From the NCBI GenBank assembly GCA_019112635.1, contig DXIX01000002.1, positions 62,001 to 126,000 of the forward strand: 64,000 nt of DNA. Reading direction: 5' to 3'. Each line of letters starts with the position of its first letter. The first letter of the stretch is position 1. Origin of the DNA: Candidatus Blautia intestinigallinarum. GTDB taxonomy: Bacteria > Bacillota > Clostridia > Lachnospirales > Lachnospiraceae. The translations under genes and the position numbers were made by a program. The notes under the pieces were generated by a model that was not told the DNA's origin, searched no databases, and saw only the letters and a program-made list of their open reading frames with translations. This document shows positions 30,846 through 40,809 of the stretch, one piece after another.

Positions 30846-31524
30846 TGTTTCGCAGCCTCCTTTCCAGCAATGCTACCAGTTTCGTGAAAATCATTACCAT
30901 CACCAGATAGATCAGAGCTACCGCGATCAATGGCATAAATGCATCGTAGGTACGGCTTCGGATAATATCGCCGCCTTTGGTCAGATCCTGCAAAGCAATA
31001 TAACCGGAGACGGAAGTCTCTTTCAGAAGTACAATAAACTCATTTCCCAGAGCCGGGAGTACATTCTTAAATGCCTGAGGCATAATGATATAAATCATCG
31101 TCTGGGCATAATTGAAGCCCAGGCTTCGTCCTGCCTCAAACTGTCCCTCATCAATTGACATAATACCCGAACGGAAAATCTCCGCCACATAAGCTCCGGA
31201 GTTCATACCAAACGCCATCACAGCCACAAATACCTTGCTCACATCCATGCTTGCAAAGACAACGAAGTAGATAATCAAAAGCTGTACAACCGTTGGTGTG
31301 CCACGGATGACTGTGATATAAATCTGACAAATAAAATTCAGGATCTTCAGTTTATGTGTCTTTTCATAAGTAGAACGGACGATGGCCACCAAAAGGCCCA
31401 GCACAATACCAATCAGGACAGCCAAGAAGGTGACTTCCAAAGTCACCTTCAGGCCATCTGTGATATATTTCCAGCGCTCATCCGTCACAAAATTCAGAAT
31501 AAATCTATCTCTTAATGATTCCAT
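30835..31524 (-). CDS. Amino acid ABC transporter permease
   Basis: [69 protein letters not shown]. Confidence 0.95.
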   Translation of the reverse strand: MESLRDRFILNFVTDERWKYITDGLKVTLEVTFLAVLIGIVLGLLVAIVRSTYEKTHKLKILNFICQIYITVIRGTPTVVQLLIIYFVVFASMDVSKVFVAVMAFGMNSGAYVAEIFRSGIMSIDEGQFEAGRSLGFNYAQTMIYIIMPQAFKNVLPALGNEFIVLLKETSVSGYIALQDLTKGGDIIRSRTYDAFMPLIAVALIYLVMVMIFTKLVALLERRLRNSDH

Positions 31525-31562
31525 GTATTCTCCTATCTGAATTTTCTTCTAACAGTATTCGA

Positions 31563-32387
31563 TTACTCTTTTACAATGATTACCTGACGAGCTGTGTAAT
31601 AAGTATCGGAGAACAGTACCTGCTGCTGTCTCTCTTCGGTCACGGTCATACCTGCTGCGCCGAAGTCCGCTTTTCCGCTGGTCACTGCCGGGATAATTGA
31701 GTCAAATGCCATATCCTCGATCTTCAGATCCATACCCAGACGGTCTGCAATCGCCTGAGCAAAGTCTGCGTCCAAACCTATAATCTCGTCGCCTTCATAA
31801 TACTCATAGGGCGGGAACTCTGCATTGGTAGCCATAACCAGTGTGCCGCCGGAACGGTCCACATCTGCCGGAGACTCATAATAGTTCTCTCCTGCGCTGT
31901 CACCGATATAAGAATTGGCGATCTCATCGAATGTTCCGTCATCTTTCAGTTCCTGGATAACTTCATTCACCTGGTCACACAGTTCCTGATTATCTTTTGC
32001 AAAGCAAAGAGCATACTGTTCCTCGCTGTATGCGCCATCCAGAATCTTCAGGCCCTCGCTCTGTTTTACGAACTCCTGAGCCGGAAGGTCATCGATTACC
32101 ACAGCGTCAATCTTGCCCTGAGTCAGAGCCTGGACAGCCTCAAATCCTTTGTTGTAACGCTCCACATTCTCATCACCGAACTCGTCTGTCACGGACAAAT
32201 CTCCTGTTGTTCCCTGCTGAACACCGATCTTCTTTCCCTCCAGATCTTCACGGGACTCAATTGCCGCAGACTCCTGGGTGGAGCTGTCGCTGCTTCCTTC
32301 CTCACTGGATGATGATCCGCCGCCGCAGGCTGTCAGGGATGCCGCACATACTGCTGCCAAAAATACACTTAACACTCTCTTTTTCAT
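31563..32387 (-). CDS. Amino acid ABC transporter substrate-binding lipoprotein
   Basis: Lipobox SLTACGGG; GKIGVQQGTTGDL; SBP family 3 pattern. Confidence 0.95.
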   Translation of the reverse strand: MKKRVLSVFLAAVCAASLTACGGGSSSSEEGSSDSSTQESAAIESREDLEGKKIGVQQGTTGDLSVTDEFGDENVERYNKGFEAVQALTQGKIDAVVIDDLPAQEFVKQSEGLKILDGAYSEEQYALCFAKDNQELCDQVNEVIQELKDDGTFDEIANSYIGDSAGENYYESPADVDRSGGTLVMATNAEFPPYEYYEGDEIIGLDADFAQAIADRLGMDLKIEDMAFDSIIPAVTSGKADFGAAGMTVTEERQQQVLFSDTYYTARQVIIVKE

Positions 32388-32625
32388 CGTTTCTCCTCCT
32401 AATGATTTATAAATATTCATTTTTTTTTATAAAAATAAGGCTTCTATACATTGTACCATCTTTCTTTGAAAAAACAAGTGCGGCCTTGCATATTACCTGT
32501 TTTTTTTTTATAATATGGGAAAATAAATTTTGGCAAAACTGATATTTTTTTCATCTTTATACGGATATATACTTAGAAGGAAGCCTACTCAGGCACAGAG
32601 ATTTAAAGGAGTTATATTCACGGGG

Positions 32626-32913
32626 ATGAAGAAGTTATATCAGAAGAATTCGAATCTGTTCGGACAGAATCTCTCCCGCTACCGTAAACTCAGCGGTCTG
32701 ACTCAGGATGATCTTGGCCAGACTGTGGGCGTGAGCAGAACCTACATCAGTGCGCTGGAGCACGGCAGAGCCAACCCCACATTGAAACTGATGTCCCAGC
32801 TGGCTCTCGCTTTAGAAATCGACGTGGGAAATCTCCTGTCCACATCAGAGGAGCACCTAAATTCTGAGGAGGAAGAACATGAAATTCACAAAAATGCATG
32901 GTATCGGAAATGA
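32626..32913 (+). CDS. XRE-family helix-turn-helix regulator
   Basis: NLSRYRKLSGLTQDDLGQTVGVSRTYISALEHGRANPTLKLMSQLALAL. Confidence 0.9.
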   Translation: MKKLYQKNSNLFGQNLSRYRKLSGLTQDDLGQTVGVSRTYISALEHGRANPTLKLMSQLALALEIDVGNLLSTSEEHLNSEEEEHEIHKNAWYRK

Positions 32914-33718
32914 TTACGTATATGTCAACTGCTTTGAGGAAGAAGTGAAGGACCCTTCAAAGACCGCAAAATTTGTGAGCGACCGTCATTTCGGAATTGG
33001 TTCCGATGGTCTGATTCTGATTAAACCATCAACGATCGCAGACTGTGAAATGGATATGTACAATATGGATGGTTCCCAGGGGGCCATGTGCGGCAACGGA
33101 ATCCGTTGTGTGGCAAAATATGTCTATGACCACGGCATCGTTCCCAAAACTCATCTGCGTATTGCTACCAAAAGCGGAATCAAAGAATTGGATCTCACCG
33201 TGGAAAATGGCAAAGTATCACTGGTGAAAGTCAACATGGGATCCCCGATTCTTCAGGCTTCTCAGATTCCGGTTCTCGTCGATCAGGACACTGCCATCGA
33301 CCAGCCTATTGTTGTGGATAATGTATCCTACCGCTTCACCGGAGTATCTATGGGAAATCCCCACGCTGTTGTGTATCTGGATGATGTGGAACATCTGGAT
33401 ATCGAAAAAATCGGTCCGAAATTCGAACACCATGACCTCTTTCCAGATCGGGTCAACACAGAATTTGTAAAAGTGCTCGACCGCAAGACCGTGCAGATGC
33501 GTGTGTGGGAGAGAGGTTCCGGAGAGACACTTGCCTGCGGTACCGGTGCCTGTGCCGTCACCGTTTCTTCTATTTTAAATCATCTGACAGACGACGAAAT
33601 CACTGTAAAGCTGTTGGGCGGAGATCTGAAGATTTTCTGGGACAGAGACCAGAATCTGGTCTACATGACAGGACCTGCCACCACCGTCTTTGACGGAGAA
33701 ATTCAGATTCCAGAATAA
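32879..33718 (+). CDS. dapF: Diaminopimelate epimerase
   Basis: MKFTKMHGIGNDYVYVNCF; MYNMDGSQGAMCGNGIRCVAKYVYD; ERGSGETLACGTGACAV. Confidence 0.97.
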   Translation: MKFTKMHGIGNDYVYVNCFEEEVKDPSKTAKFVSDRHFGIGSDGLILIKPSTIADCEMDMYNMDGSQGAMCGNGIRCVAKYVYDHGIVPKTHLRIATKSGIKELDLTVENGKVSLVKVNMGSPILQASQIPVLVDQDTAIDQPIVVDNVSYRFTGVSMGNPHAVVYLDDVEHLDIEKIGPKFEHHDLFPDRVNTEFVKVLDRKTVQMRVWERGSGETLACGTGACAVTVSSILNHLTDDEITVKLLGGDLKIFWDRDQNLVYMTGPATTVFDGEIQIPE

Positions 33719-33730
33719 TAAATTCCAAAA

Positions 33731-33763
33731 AGGATGGGCGATTCACCTGGAACTGCCCATCCT
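33731..33763. terminator. Bidirectional intrinsic terminator
   Basis: AGGATGGGC / GCCCATCCT stem flanked by A-run and TCTTTTT. Confidence 0.85.
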
Positions 33764-33767
33764 CTTT

Positions 33768-34508
33768 TTATCCGGCTTGATTGCCCTTCCACATTCTCCA
33801 TTTATGTATCAGATGATACCAGAAGCCGCTTCCTGGATTCTTCGGTTCTTCCGGCCAGGAATCACGTCCTGGTTCCTCTTCCCCGGATTCCTCCTGATTC
33901 TTCTCAATCTCAGGCGGACAATAGCAGCGGATTTTCAGAAGGTTCTTTTCATACCGAAAATCCCATCCCGCCTCCAGCTGACAGATTTTTGCTGTCTTGC
34001 CCTGATACTGAACAAACGCCAGAATACTCGCCAGACAGGTGGCAAAGGCCAGACGGCCTCCCACTAAAGCATAATACAATGTCCGTCCGCCTTTTGCATC
34101 TCTCGCCGCAAACAGGCGTTCCTCCTCGCTGTTCCAGATCACCAGGGCGTAGGATCCCTGAAGATAATTCACGATCTCTTCTCCGTACTCCTCATAGGCG
34201 TGCAGAATCACTTCCTTATCACCGCCGCATCGAAACTGATGTCCCCGGCTCTCCAGAATCCTCTGCAGACTATCCGCATTGGAGATCTCTCCGTCACAGA
34301 CCAACACGAACTTTCCATCTTCACTCACCCGGGGCTGATAACAGCCTTTGATCTCAACGATTTCCTCCTGTCTGGAAGCCATCGCTCCGTTTTCCCAGTA
34401 ATATTCTCCAAGATCGTCATCCTCACAATGATGCAGCGCCTGCATCATGGATTCCAACGCAATCCCCTGACTCTCAACTTTTCCCACAAAACCACATATA
34501 CCGCACAT
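33768..34508 (-). CDS. Stand-alone class-II glutamine amidotransferase-like (Ntn) protein
   Basis: MCGICGFVG N-terminal Cys; CDGEISNADSLQ; GGDKEVILHAYEEYG; no synthetase domain downstream. Confidence 0.8.
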   Translation of the reverse strand: MCGICGFVGKVESQGIALESMMQALHHCEDDDLGEYYWENGAMASRQEEIVEIKGCYQPRVSEDGKFVLVCDGEISNADSLQRILESRGHQFRCGGDKEVILHAYEEYGEEIVNYLQGSYALVIWNSEEERLFAARDAKGGRTLYYALVGGRLAFATCLASILAFVQYQGKTAKICQLEAGWDFRYEKNLLKIRCYCPPEIEKNQEESGEEEPGRDSWPEEPKNPGSGFWYHLIHKWRMWKGNQAG

Positions 34509-34619
34509 GGTGATACCGCCTTTCTAAACCGGCGGATGAATTTCCGCCTCCCTGCAACTATCTGCTGTCATTATACAATAACGATCCACCCTGGCTGTAA
34601 TCTTCATTTTTTCCGCTTT

Positions 34620-35822
34620 TTATTTTAACTTTTTGGCTATCTCCGGAAACATCTGGATGCTTCTCTTCAAAATTCCTTTTGTGTGGGCAATTAAAATTCC
34701 ATAATTGGTAATCGGAATCTTCTGATCCTGCGCACATTTCACCCGATATTTCATCTCCCTCTCATTCAGCATGCATCCGCCGCAGTGGACAATCAACTGA
34801 TAGCTGGAGAGATCCTCCGGGAACTCCACGCCCGAAGTAAAATGAAATTCCAGTTCTTTTCCTGTATACTCCCGGATCCACCGCGGAATCTTCACAGTGC
34901 CAATGTCATCACACTGGCGATGGTGTGTGCACCCCTCTGAGATCAGTATATGATCTCCGTCTTTGAGATGATCCAACATGGCTGCCCCTTCCACGGCAGC
35001 TTCCAGATTTCCTTTGTACCTGGCAAACAGAATCGAGAACGACGTCATCCAGATATCCTGCGGCGTCTCTTTGTCCACCCGTGCGAAAACCTGACTGTCT
35101 GTGATCACCAGCTTGGGTTTTCTCTTCAAATTTGCCAGTGTATCCTGCAGCTCATTTTCTTTGATCATGATCGAGACTGCATCAGCCTCCAGAATATCCC
35201 GTATCGTCTGCTGCTGCGGCAGGATCAGCCTTCCCTTGGGAGCCGCTTTGTCAATGGGAATCACCAGGACTACAAAATCTGACGGCTCAATCAGATCTCC
35301 CACAATCCTCATCTTCGGCTCATCGGTCACTGCCAGCCCTGCTATTTTCTCCTTCAGCTCGTAGATATTTTCTCCATTCACCGCACTGACATAGATTTCC
35401 TTCGGCCCTGCCGGTTTTCTCTCCGGGAGAAGATCCGCCTTATTCAACACGACTATATAAGGAATCTTTTTATCCTGGATGATGGATAGCAATTCCTCAT
35501 CTTCCGCTTTCATTCCCACAACTGCGTCCACCACCAGGACCGCCACATCTGTCTTATTCAAAACCTGACGTGCTTTTCTCACCCGAAGTTCCCCCAGGGC
35601 TCCCTCGTCGTCCATGCCCGGAGTATCAATAATCACAACTGGTCCTAATGGCAGCAGTTCCATCGCTTTGCTCACCGGGTCTGTGGTCGTTCCCCGCACG
35701 TCAGAGACCACTGCCAGATCCTGGCCGGTCACTGCGTTGACAACGCTGGATTTGCCCGCATTACGCATTCCAAAAAAGCCAATATGTACCCGGTCTGATG
35801 AAGGTGTGCTGTTCAATCCCAT
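34620..35822 (-). CDS. hydF: [FeFe]-hydrogenase H-cluster maturation GTPase
   Basis: GFFGMRNAGKSSVVNAVTGQ; NKAD; CTHHRQC and HCGGC ligand motifs. Confidence 0.93.
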   Translation of the reverse strand: MGLNSTPSSDRVHIGFFGMRNAGKSSVVNAVTGQDLAVVSDVRGTTTDPVSKAMELLPLGPVVIIDTPGMDDEGALGELRVRKARQVLNKTDVAVLVVDAVVGMKAEDEELLSIIQDKKIPYIVVLNKADLLPERKPAGPKEIYVSAVNGENIYELKEKIAGLAVTDEPKMRIVGDLIEPSDFVVLVIPIDKAAPKGRLILPQQQTIRDILEADAVSIMIKENELQDTLANLKRKPKLVITDSQVFARVDKETPQDIWMTSFSILFARYKGNLEAAVEGAAMLDHLKDGDHILISEGCTHHRQCDDIGTVKIPRWIREYTGKELEFHFTSGVEFPEDLSSYQLIVHCGGCMLNEREMKYRVKCAQDQKIPITNYGILIAHTKGILKRSIQMFPEIAKKLK

Positions 35823-35842
35823 AGTGTATTCCTCCTTTTTTA

Positions 35843-36763
35843 TTACTTGTTTAACAATCTTCCCACCGGCAGCTTTGCCAGGACATCCTTCTCACCATGG
35901 ACCCGCACAATCTCCTTTAGCTTTCGGATTCCCGATGTGAGAAATTTATCCTTGTGATAGACAAAACTGAACTTCCGGTTCCACTCTTGTTCTTCCTGGG
36001 CAAAAGCCTTCAGCGTCCCCCTGCGCAATTCCTCCTCAATCAGACTGACAGACAAAACAGCCAGACACTGATTAATCTTCACAGTCTGAAGAATCGCTGC
36101 CGGAGAGTTCTCCTCAAAAACCACTTTAATGCGTATTCCATGCCGCAGCAGATACTGTTCAAACAGAGCTCTCGTCCCGCTGCCTCTCTCCCGCATAACA
36201 AACTCCTGGCCTCTCAGATCATCCGGATACAGCTTTTCCCGGTCCATAAACGGATGCTCCATCCCGCAGACCAGTACCAGATAATCATCGATCATAGGAA
36301 TGGCAATGAGATCCGGACTTTGGACCTTTCCCTCAATGATCCCCACATCCAGCTCCATAGATAAAAGCCGTTCCTCCACAGTCTGTGTGTTCCCCCCATA
36401 ACAGTAGATGTCAATCTGCGGATTTTCCATCCGGAACTCCCGCACAATCTCCGGAAGCACTCTGCTCCCCACCGTCACTGTCGCTCCGACACGCAGCCGT
36501 TCCTTCCGGTTGTTCAGCATATGCTCTTCCATCTGATCAAACTGAAAAACCACCTGTTTCGCGTAAGAATAAAATGTCTTCCCCGCCTCGGTGATATACA
36601 GCTTCTTAGACAGTCTCTCAAACAATAATACCTGATATCTCTCCTCCAGCTCCCGTATGGCCTGACTGACCGAAGGCTGGGTGATATACAATTGCTTGGC
36701 GGCCTGACTCATAGTTCCGCAGTCCGCCACTGCCAGAAAAATTTTGAGATGACGAATCGTCAT
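35843..36763 (-). CDS. LysR-family transcriptional regulator
   Basis: HLKIFLAVADCGTMSQAAKQLYITQPSVSQAIRELEERYQVLLFER. Confidence 0.95.
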   Translation of the reverse strand: MTIRHLKIFLAVADCGTMSQAAKQLYITQPSVSQAIRELEERYQVLLFERLSKKLYITEAGKTFYSYAKQVVFQFDQMEEHMLNNRKERLRVGATVTVGSRVLPEIVREFRMENPQIDIYCYGGNTQTVEERLLSMELDVGIIEGKVQSPDLIAIPMIDDYLVLVCGMEHPFMDREKLYPDDLRGQEFVMRERGSGTRALFEQYLLRHGIRIKVVFEENSPAAILQTVKINQCLAVLSVSLIEEELRRGTLKAFAQEEQEWNRKFSFVYHKDKFLTSGIRKLKEIVRVHGEKDVLAKLPVGRLLNK

Positions 36764-36792
36764 AAGCCTTCCCCACTTTTTTCCAATTTTTA

Positions 36793-36868
36793 ATAGGTAA
36801 AATCTATAACCTATATAAGATTATAATAATTTACCTATAATAATGCAAGTGTTATAATAGACAAAGAA
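36793..36868 (+). promoter_or_regulatory. Putative LysR-regulated promoter: ATAGGT/ACCTAT half-sites, -35 TTTACC, 17 bp, -10 TATAAT
   Basis: ATAGGTAAA (36793), ATAACCTAT (ACCTAT at 36809), TTTACCTAT (36840) overlapping -35; TATAAT at 36863-36868. Confidence 0.65.
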
Positions 36869-36904
36869 ACAAAGAATATGAAAAAAAATGAAAGGGGTAT
36901 CAAT

Positions 36905-38539
36905 ATGAAGGTATTAGTGATTGGCGGTGTAGCTGCCGGAACGAAGGTGGCCGCCAAATTAAAACGTCTGGACCGCAGCGCACAGGTTAAGATTCTGACC
37001 ATGAGCAAAGATATTTCCTATGCAGGATGCGGGCTTCCTTATTATGTGGGAGATCTGATTCATGACCGCAGCGAGCTGGTAGTGAACACACCGGAGAAAT
37101 ACGCTGCTTTAACTGGCGCAGAAGTTGAGACGGAGGTTGAAGTCACCAGTGTCGACCGCGGCGCGAAAACGGTGACTGCCGTAGACCACAAGACAGGGGA
37201 AACCAGAAATTATGACTATGACAAACTGGTAATCGCAACTGGAGCCTCCCCCATCGTGCCGCCTGTGGAAGGAGTTCATCTGAAAAATGTCTTCGTTATG
37301 AGAACCCCCGATGACGCAGTATCCATCCGGGAAGCCATTGAGACAGAAGGTATCAAGCGTGCCGTCGTTGCAGGTGCCGGTTTCATCGGAATGGAAGTCG
37401 CTGAAAATCTCCACGCAAAAGGAATTCGTACCACAGTCATCGACATGGCTCCCCAGATCATGCCTCCCTTTGATCCGGAAATGGCGGAATACGCAGAGAA
37501 TCATCTGGCAGATGAGGGAATCATGTGCTTCACAGGCACAACTTTGGAAGCAGTTCTCGGAACTGAAAAAGTGGAAAAAGTAAAGACCAGCCGCAAAGCC
37601 TACAAGGCAGACGCTCTGATTCTGGCCCTTGGAATCCGCGCCAACACAGCCTTTCTGGCCGATTCCGGCATTGAACTGATGCCAAACCGCACCGTCAAAG
37701 TGGATGAAACCCTTCGCACCAACGATCCGGATATCTATGCCATCGGAGACTGTGCTATGGTCACCAACCGTATCACCGGCCAGAGTGCCTGGTCACCCAT
37801 GGGATCTTCCGCCAATATCGAAGGCCGTATGCTGGCAGAGGAACTTGCCGGAAAATCCAGAAAATATCCAGGTGTGCTGGGAACCGGAATCTGTAAACTG
37901 CCAGGTCTGAACTGCGGACGGACCGGACTGGGAGAGTCTGCTGCCCGCAATGCCGGCTATGATCCCGTCAGCGTCATCACCGTGGTGGACGACAAAGCAC
38001 ATTATTACCCCGGTGCTTCCTCCTTCATCGTGAAAATGATCGCTGATAAATCTTCACAGAAACTTCTGGGACTCCAGTGTATGGGACCTGGAGCCGTGGA
38101 CAAGATGATAGACATCGCCGTCATGGCCATCAGCCTGGGCGCTGACTTGTCTTCCATGGAATATCTGGACTTCGCCTATGCACCGCCATTTTCCACAGCA
38201 ATCCATCCATTCGCTCACACTTTGAACGTTCTTCTGAACAAGCTCAATGGTGACATGGACAGCTTCACCCCAGTGGAATATAAGGAAGGCAAAGCTCAGG
38301 GATACACCGTGCTGGACGTATCCATCAACCCGACTCTGGAAGGCAAAGAATATGTCAACTTCACAAAAATTGACGGTGTACTGCCCAATCATCCCACGGA
38401 TGAGAACATCCTTCTCGTCTGCGCAAAAGGCAAACGTGCATATCTGACCCAGAACCGCCTGAAATATTATGGCTATACCAACACGAAAGTGCTGGAAGGC
38501 GGCGTCACTTTCAACGGAACAGACATCGAGACAGAATAA
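36905..38539 (+). CDS. CoA-disulfide reductase-like FAD/NAD(P)-dependent oxidoreductase with C-terminal rhodanese-like region
   Basis: MKVLVIGGVAAGTKVAAKLKRLDRSAQVKILTMSKDISYAGCGLPYYVGD; C-terminal rhodanese-like VLDVSINPTLEGKEYVNFTKIDGVLP. Confidence 0.88.
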   Translation: MKVLVIGGVAAGTKVAAKLKRLDRSAQVKILTMSKDISYAGCGLPYYVGDLIHDRSELVVNTPEKYAALTGAEVETEVEVTSVDRGAKTVTAVDHKTGETRNYDYDKLVIATGASPIVPPVEGVHLKNVFVMRTPDDAVSIREAIETEGIKRAVVAGAGFIGMEVAENLHAKGIRTTVIDMAPQIMPPFDPEMAEYAENHLADEGIMCFTGTTLEAVLGTEKVEKVKTSRKAYKADALILALGIRANTAFLADSGIELMPNRTVKVDETLRTNDPDIYAIGDCAMVTNRITGQSAWSPMGSSANIEGRMLAEELAGKSRKYPGVLGTGICKLPGLNCGRTGLGESAARNAGYDPVSVITVVDDKAHYYPGASSFIVKMIADKSSQKLLGLQCMGPGAVDKMIDIAVMAISLGADLSSMEYLDFAYAPPFSTAIHPFAHTLNVLLNKLNGDMDSFTPVEYKEGKAQGYTVLDVSINPTLEGKEYVNFTKIDGVLPNHPTDENILLVCAKGKRAYLTQNRLKYYGYTNTKVLEGGVTFNGTDIETE

Positions 38540-38597
38540 TCCGCATCAAACAGGAGATACTTTTTAACCTATTCAATCACAATCAGGAGGATATCAT

Positions 38598-39551
38598 ATG
38601 GCTACTTTGACAATCAGCCCAATTGAAGAAAAAAGAGTGAAAGCTATGGGCTTTCTGAGCAACAAAGGCACGGACAATTTCTCAGCACGTATCATCACAG
38701 TGAACGGGAAAGTGACAGCTCAACAGCAAAAAATCATCGCAGAGGCAGCAGAAAAATTCGGAAACGGAACCATCACTTACACCACCCGACTGACTGTAGA
38801 AGTCCCCGGAGTTCCTTTTGACAAAATCGAAGAATTCCAGAAATTCATCGCACAAGCCGGTCTGGTGACAGGCGGAACCGGCTCCAAAGTGCGCCCCGTA
38901 GTTTCCTGTAAGGGAACTACCTGTCAGTATGGTCTTCTGGATTCCTTTGCCATCTCTGAGGAAATCCATCACAGATTCTATGAGGGATACCGGGAAGTGA
39001 AACTTCCGCACAAATTCAAAATCGCTGTCGGCGGATGTCCAAACAACTGTGTAAAACCAGATCTGAACGACATCGGAATCATTGGTCAGATGATTCCTCT
39101 GTTTGATGAGGATGAGTGCAACGGCTGTAAGAAATGCAGTGTCATCGAGGCCTGTCCTGTCAATGCTGTGAAACTGGAAGACGGTGTGGCAGTGATCGAT
39201 CCCGATCGCTGTACCAACTGTGGACGCTGCATCGGCCACTGTCATTTTGATGCTCTCGATGAAGGAAAACCTGGATTCAAGATTTATATCGGCGGACGCT
39301 GGGGCAAAAACGTGGCACAGGGCCGTGCCCTGAGCAAGATCTTTGAGACCAAAGAAGAGGCCCTCGACGTGATCGAAAAAGCAATTCTTTTGTACCGTGA
39401 GCAGGGAAAAACCGGAGAACGTTTTGCACAGACCATCGACCGGATTGGTTTCGAAAATGTGGAAAAACAACTTCTGGCAAATGACCTTCTGGACCGGAAA
39501 CAGGAGATTCTGGACGCAGAACTTCACATGACCGGCGGCGCTACCTGCTAA
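38598..39551 (+). CDS. Nitrite/sulfite reductase-like siroheme/4Fe-4S protein with two 4Fe-4S motifs (AsrC-like)
   Basis: CKGTTCQYG and GGCPNNCVKP siroheme/4Fe-4S motifs; CNGCKKCSVIEACP and CTNCGRCIGHCHF ferredoxin motifs. Confidence 0.88.
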   Translation: MATLTISPIEEKRVKAMGFLSNKGTDNFSARIITVNGKVTAQQQKIIAEAAEKFGNGTITYTTRLTVEVPGVPFDKIEEFQKFIAQAGLVTGGTGSKVRPVVSCKGTTCQYGLLDSFAISEEIHHRFYEGYREVKLPHKFKIAVGGCPNNCVKPDLNDIGIIGQMIPLFDEDECNGCKKCSVIEACPVNAVKLEDGVAVIDPDRCTNCGRCIGHCHFDALDEGKPGFKIYIGGRWGKNVAQGRALSKIFETKEEALDVIEKAILLYREQGKTGERFAQTIDRIGFENVEKQLLANDLLDRKQEILDAELHMTGGATC

Positions 39552-39593
39552 TCAGTTCCCACATCTTTACAAGTGAAAAAATTACAGATACGA

Positions 39594-39627
39594 TACAAGG
39601 CAGTTCCCGTAAGGGAACTGCCTTGTA
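39594..39627. terminator. Bidirectional terminator hairpin
   Basis: Perfect 15-bp arms TACAAGGCAGTTCCC-GTAA-GGGAACTGCCTTGTA. Confidence 0.7.
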
Positions 39628-39639
39628 ACTTTATCACTA

Positions 39640-40809
39640 TTATTTTTCCTGATGTCTTTCTTCCGGCAAAGCATTCTTTTCTTTTTCCTTCTCCGCAAGT
39701 CTTTCATGCACCCACTCCCGGAAAAGAGCATACATAACCGAGGTCAACGGTATAAAGATGAGCATGCCTGCCACTCCCAGCAGGTTTCCTCCCACCGTCA
39801 CAGCCACCAGCACCCAGATAGAAGGAAGGCCCACCGAACCTCCCACTACATGGGGATAAATCAGATTTCCTTCGATCTGCTGCAGAATTAAAAATACAAT
39901 TACAAAAATCAGCGCCTGCACCGGATTGATAATAAGAATCAAAAGCACGCTGATCACACATCCGATAAATGCCCCGAATATGGGAATCAGGGCGGTGAAC
40001 GCAATCAGAACACCAATCAGAAGCGCATAGGGGAAGCGAAGAATGGTCAGAACCACCAGAAACATCGTTCCCAAAATCACGGCCTCGATACACTGGCCTG
40101 TCACAAAATTAGAAAATGTCCGATAGCTGAGTTCAAAGACATGGAGCACATATTTCTCTGTCTTTTCCGGCAGAAATGCTTTCAAAACCATCTTACACTG
40201 CCGGCTCAGCTTCTCCTTCTGGAGGAGAATATAGCAGGCGAAGACAAAACCGATCGCCAGATTTGCCAATGCCCGGGCAATCCCCATCGTCACACTTACC
40301 GTGGAAGTCAACACATTGCCCACACCATTTTTAACCATGTCCAGAGCCGAGGAGATCATCTTCTCCCAGTTCATATCCAGATGATTAATCCAGTTATAGA
40401 TCTGTTCGTTATCCCGGAACATATTGGCTGCCCAGTCCTGTATCTGCGGCAGACTCCTCTCCACAGTCCTTGCCAGCGTCACCACCGTCTTTCCAAGTTC
40501 CGGCACAACCACCTGTACCACCAGATAGATAATCAGTATCACAATCAAGAGTGCTCCGACCAGAGAAATTGCCCTGGAAAAACGTGCCTTCTTCCCATCC
40601 TGCCTGCTGAAAAAAACTCTCTCCAGAAAATTCATGGGAACATTCAGGATAAAAGCCATCGCCGCTCCCAGAACAAATGGAAAAGTAATCTGCCACAGCA
40701 CTCCGACCACATTCAAGATTTGATCGAATCTCTGAAGTCCCACCAGAATTAAAATGGTAAAGACAATCAGCAACATAATCTTCTTAATATTTTCTTTGCT
40801 AAAATTCAT
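39640..40809 (-). CDS. AI-2E family transporter/permease
   Basis: ALLIGVLIAFTALIPIFGAFIGCVISVLLIL; LQQIEGNLIYPHVVGGSVGLPSIWVL. Confidence 0.9.
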   Translation of the reverse strand: MNFSKENIKKIMLLIVFTILILVGLQRFDQILNVVGVLWQITFPFVLGAAMAFILNVPMNFLERVFFSRQDGKKARFSRAISLVGALLIVILIIYLVVQVVVPELGKTVVTLARTVERSLPQIQDWAANMFRDNEQIYNWINHLDMNWEKMISSALDMVKNGVGNVLTSTVSVTMGIARALANLAIGFVFACYILLQKEKLSRQCKMVLKAFLPEKTEKYVLHVFELSYRTFSNFVTGQCIEAVILGTMFLVVLTILRFPYALLIGVLIAFTALIPIFGAFIGCVISVLLILIINPVQALIFVIVFLILQQIEGNLIYPHVVGGSVGLPSIWVLVAVTVGGNLLGVAGMLIFIPLTSVMYALFREWVHERLAEKEKEKNALPEERHQEK

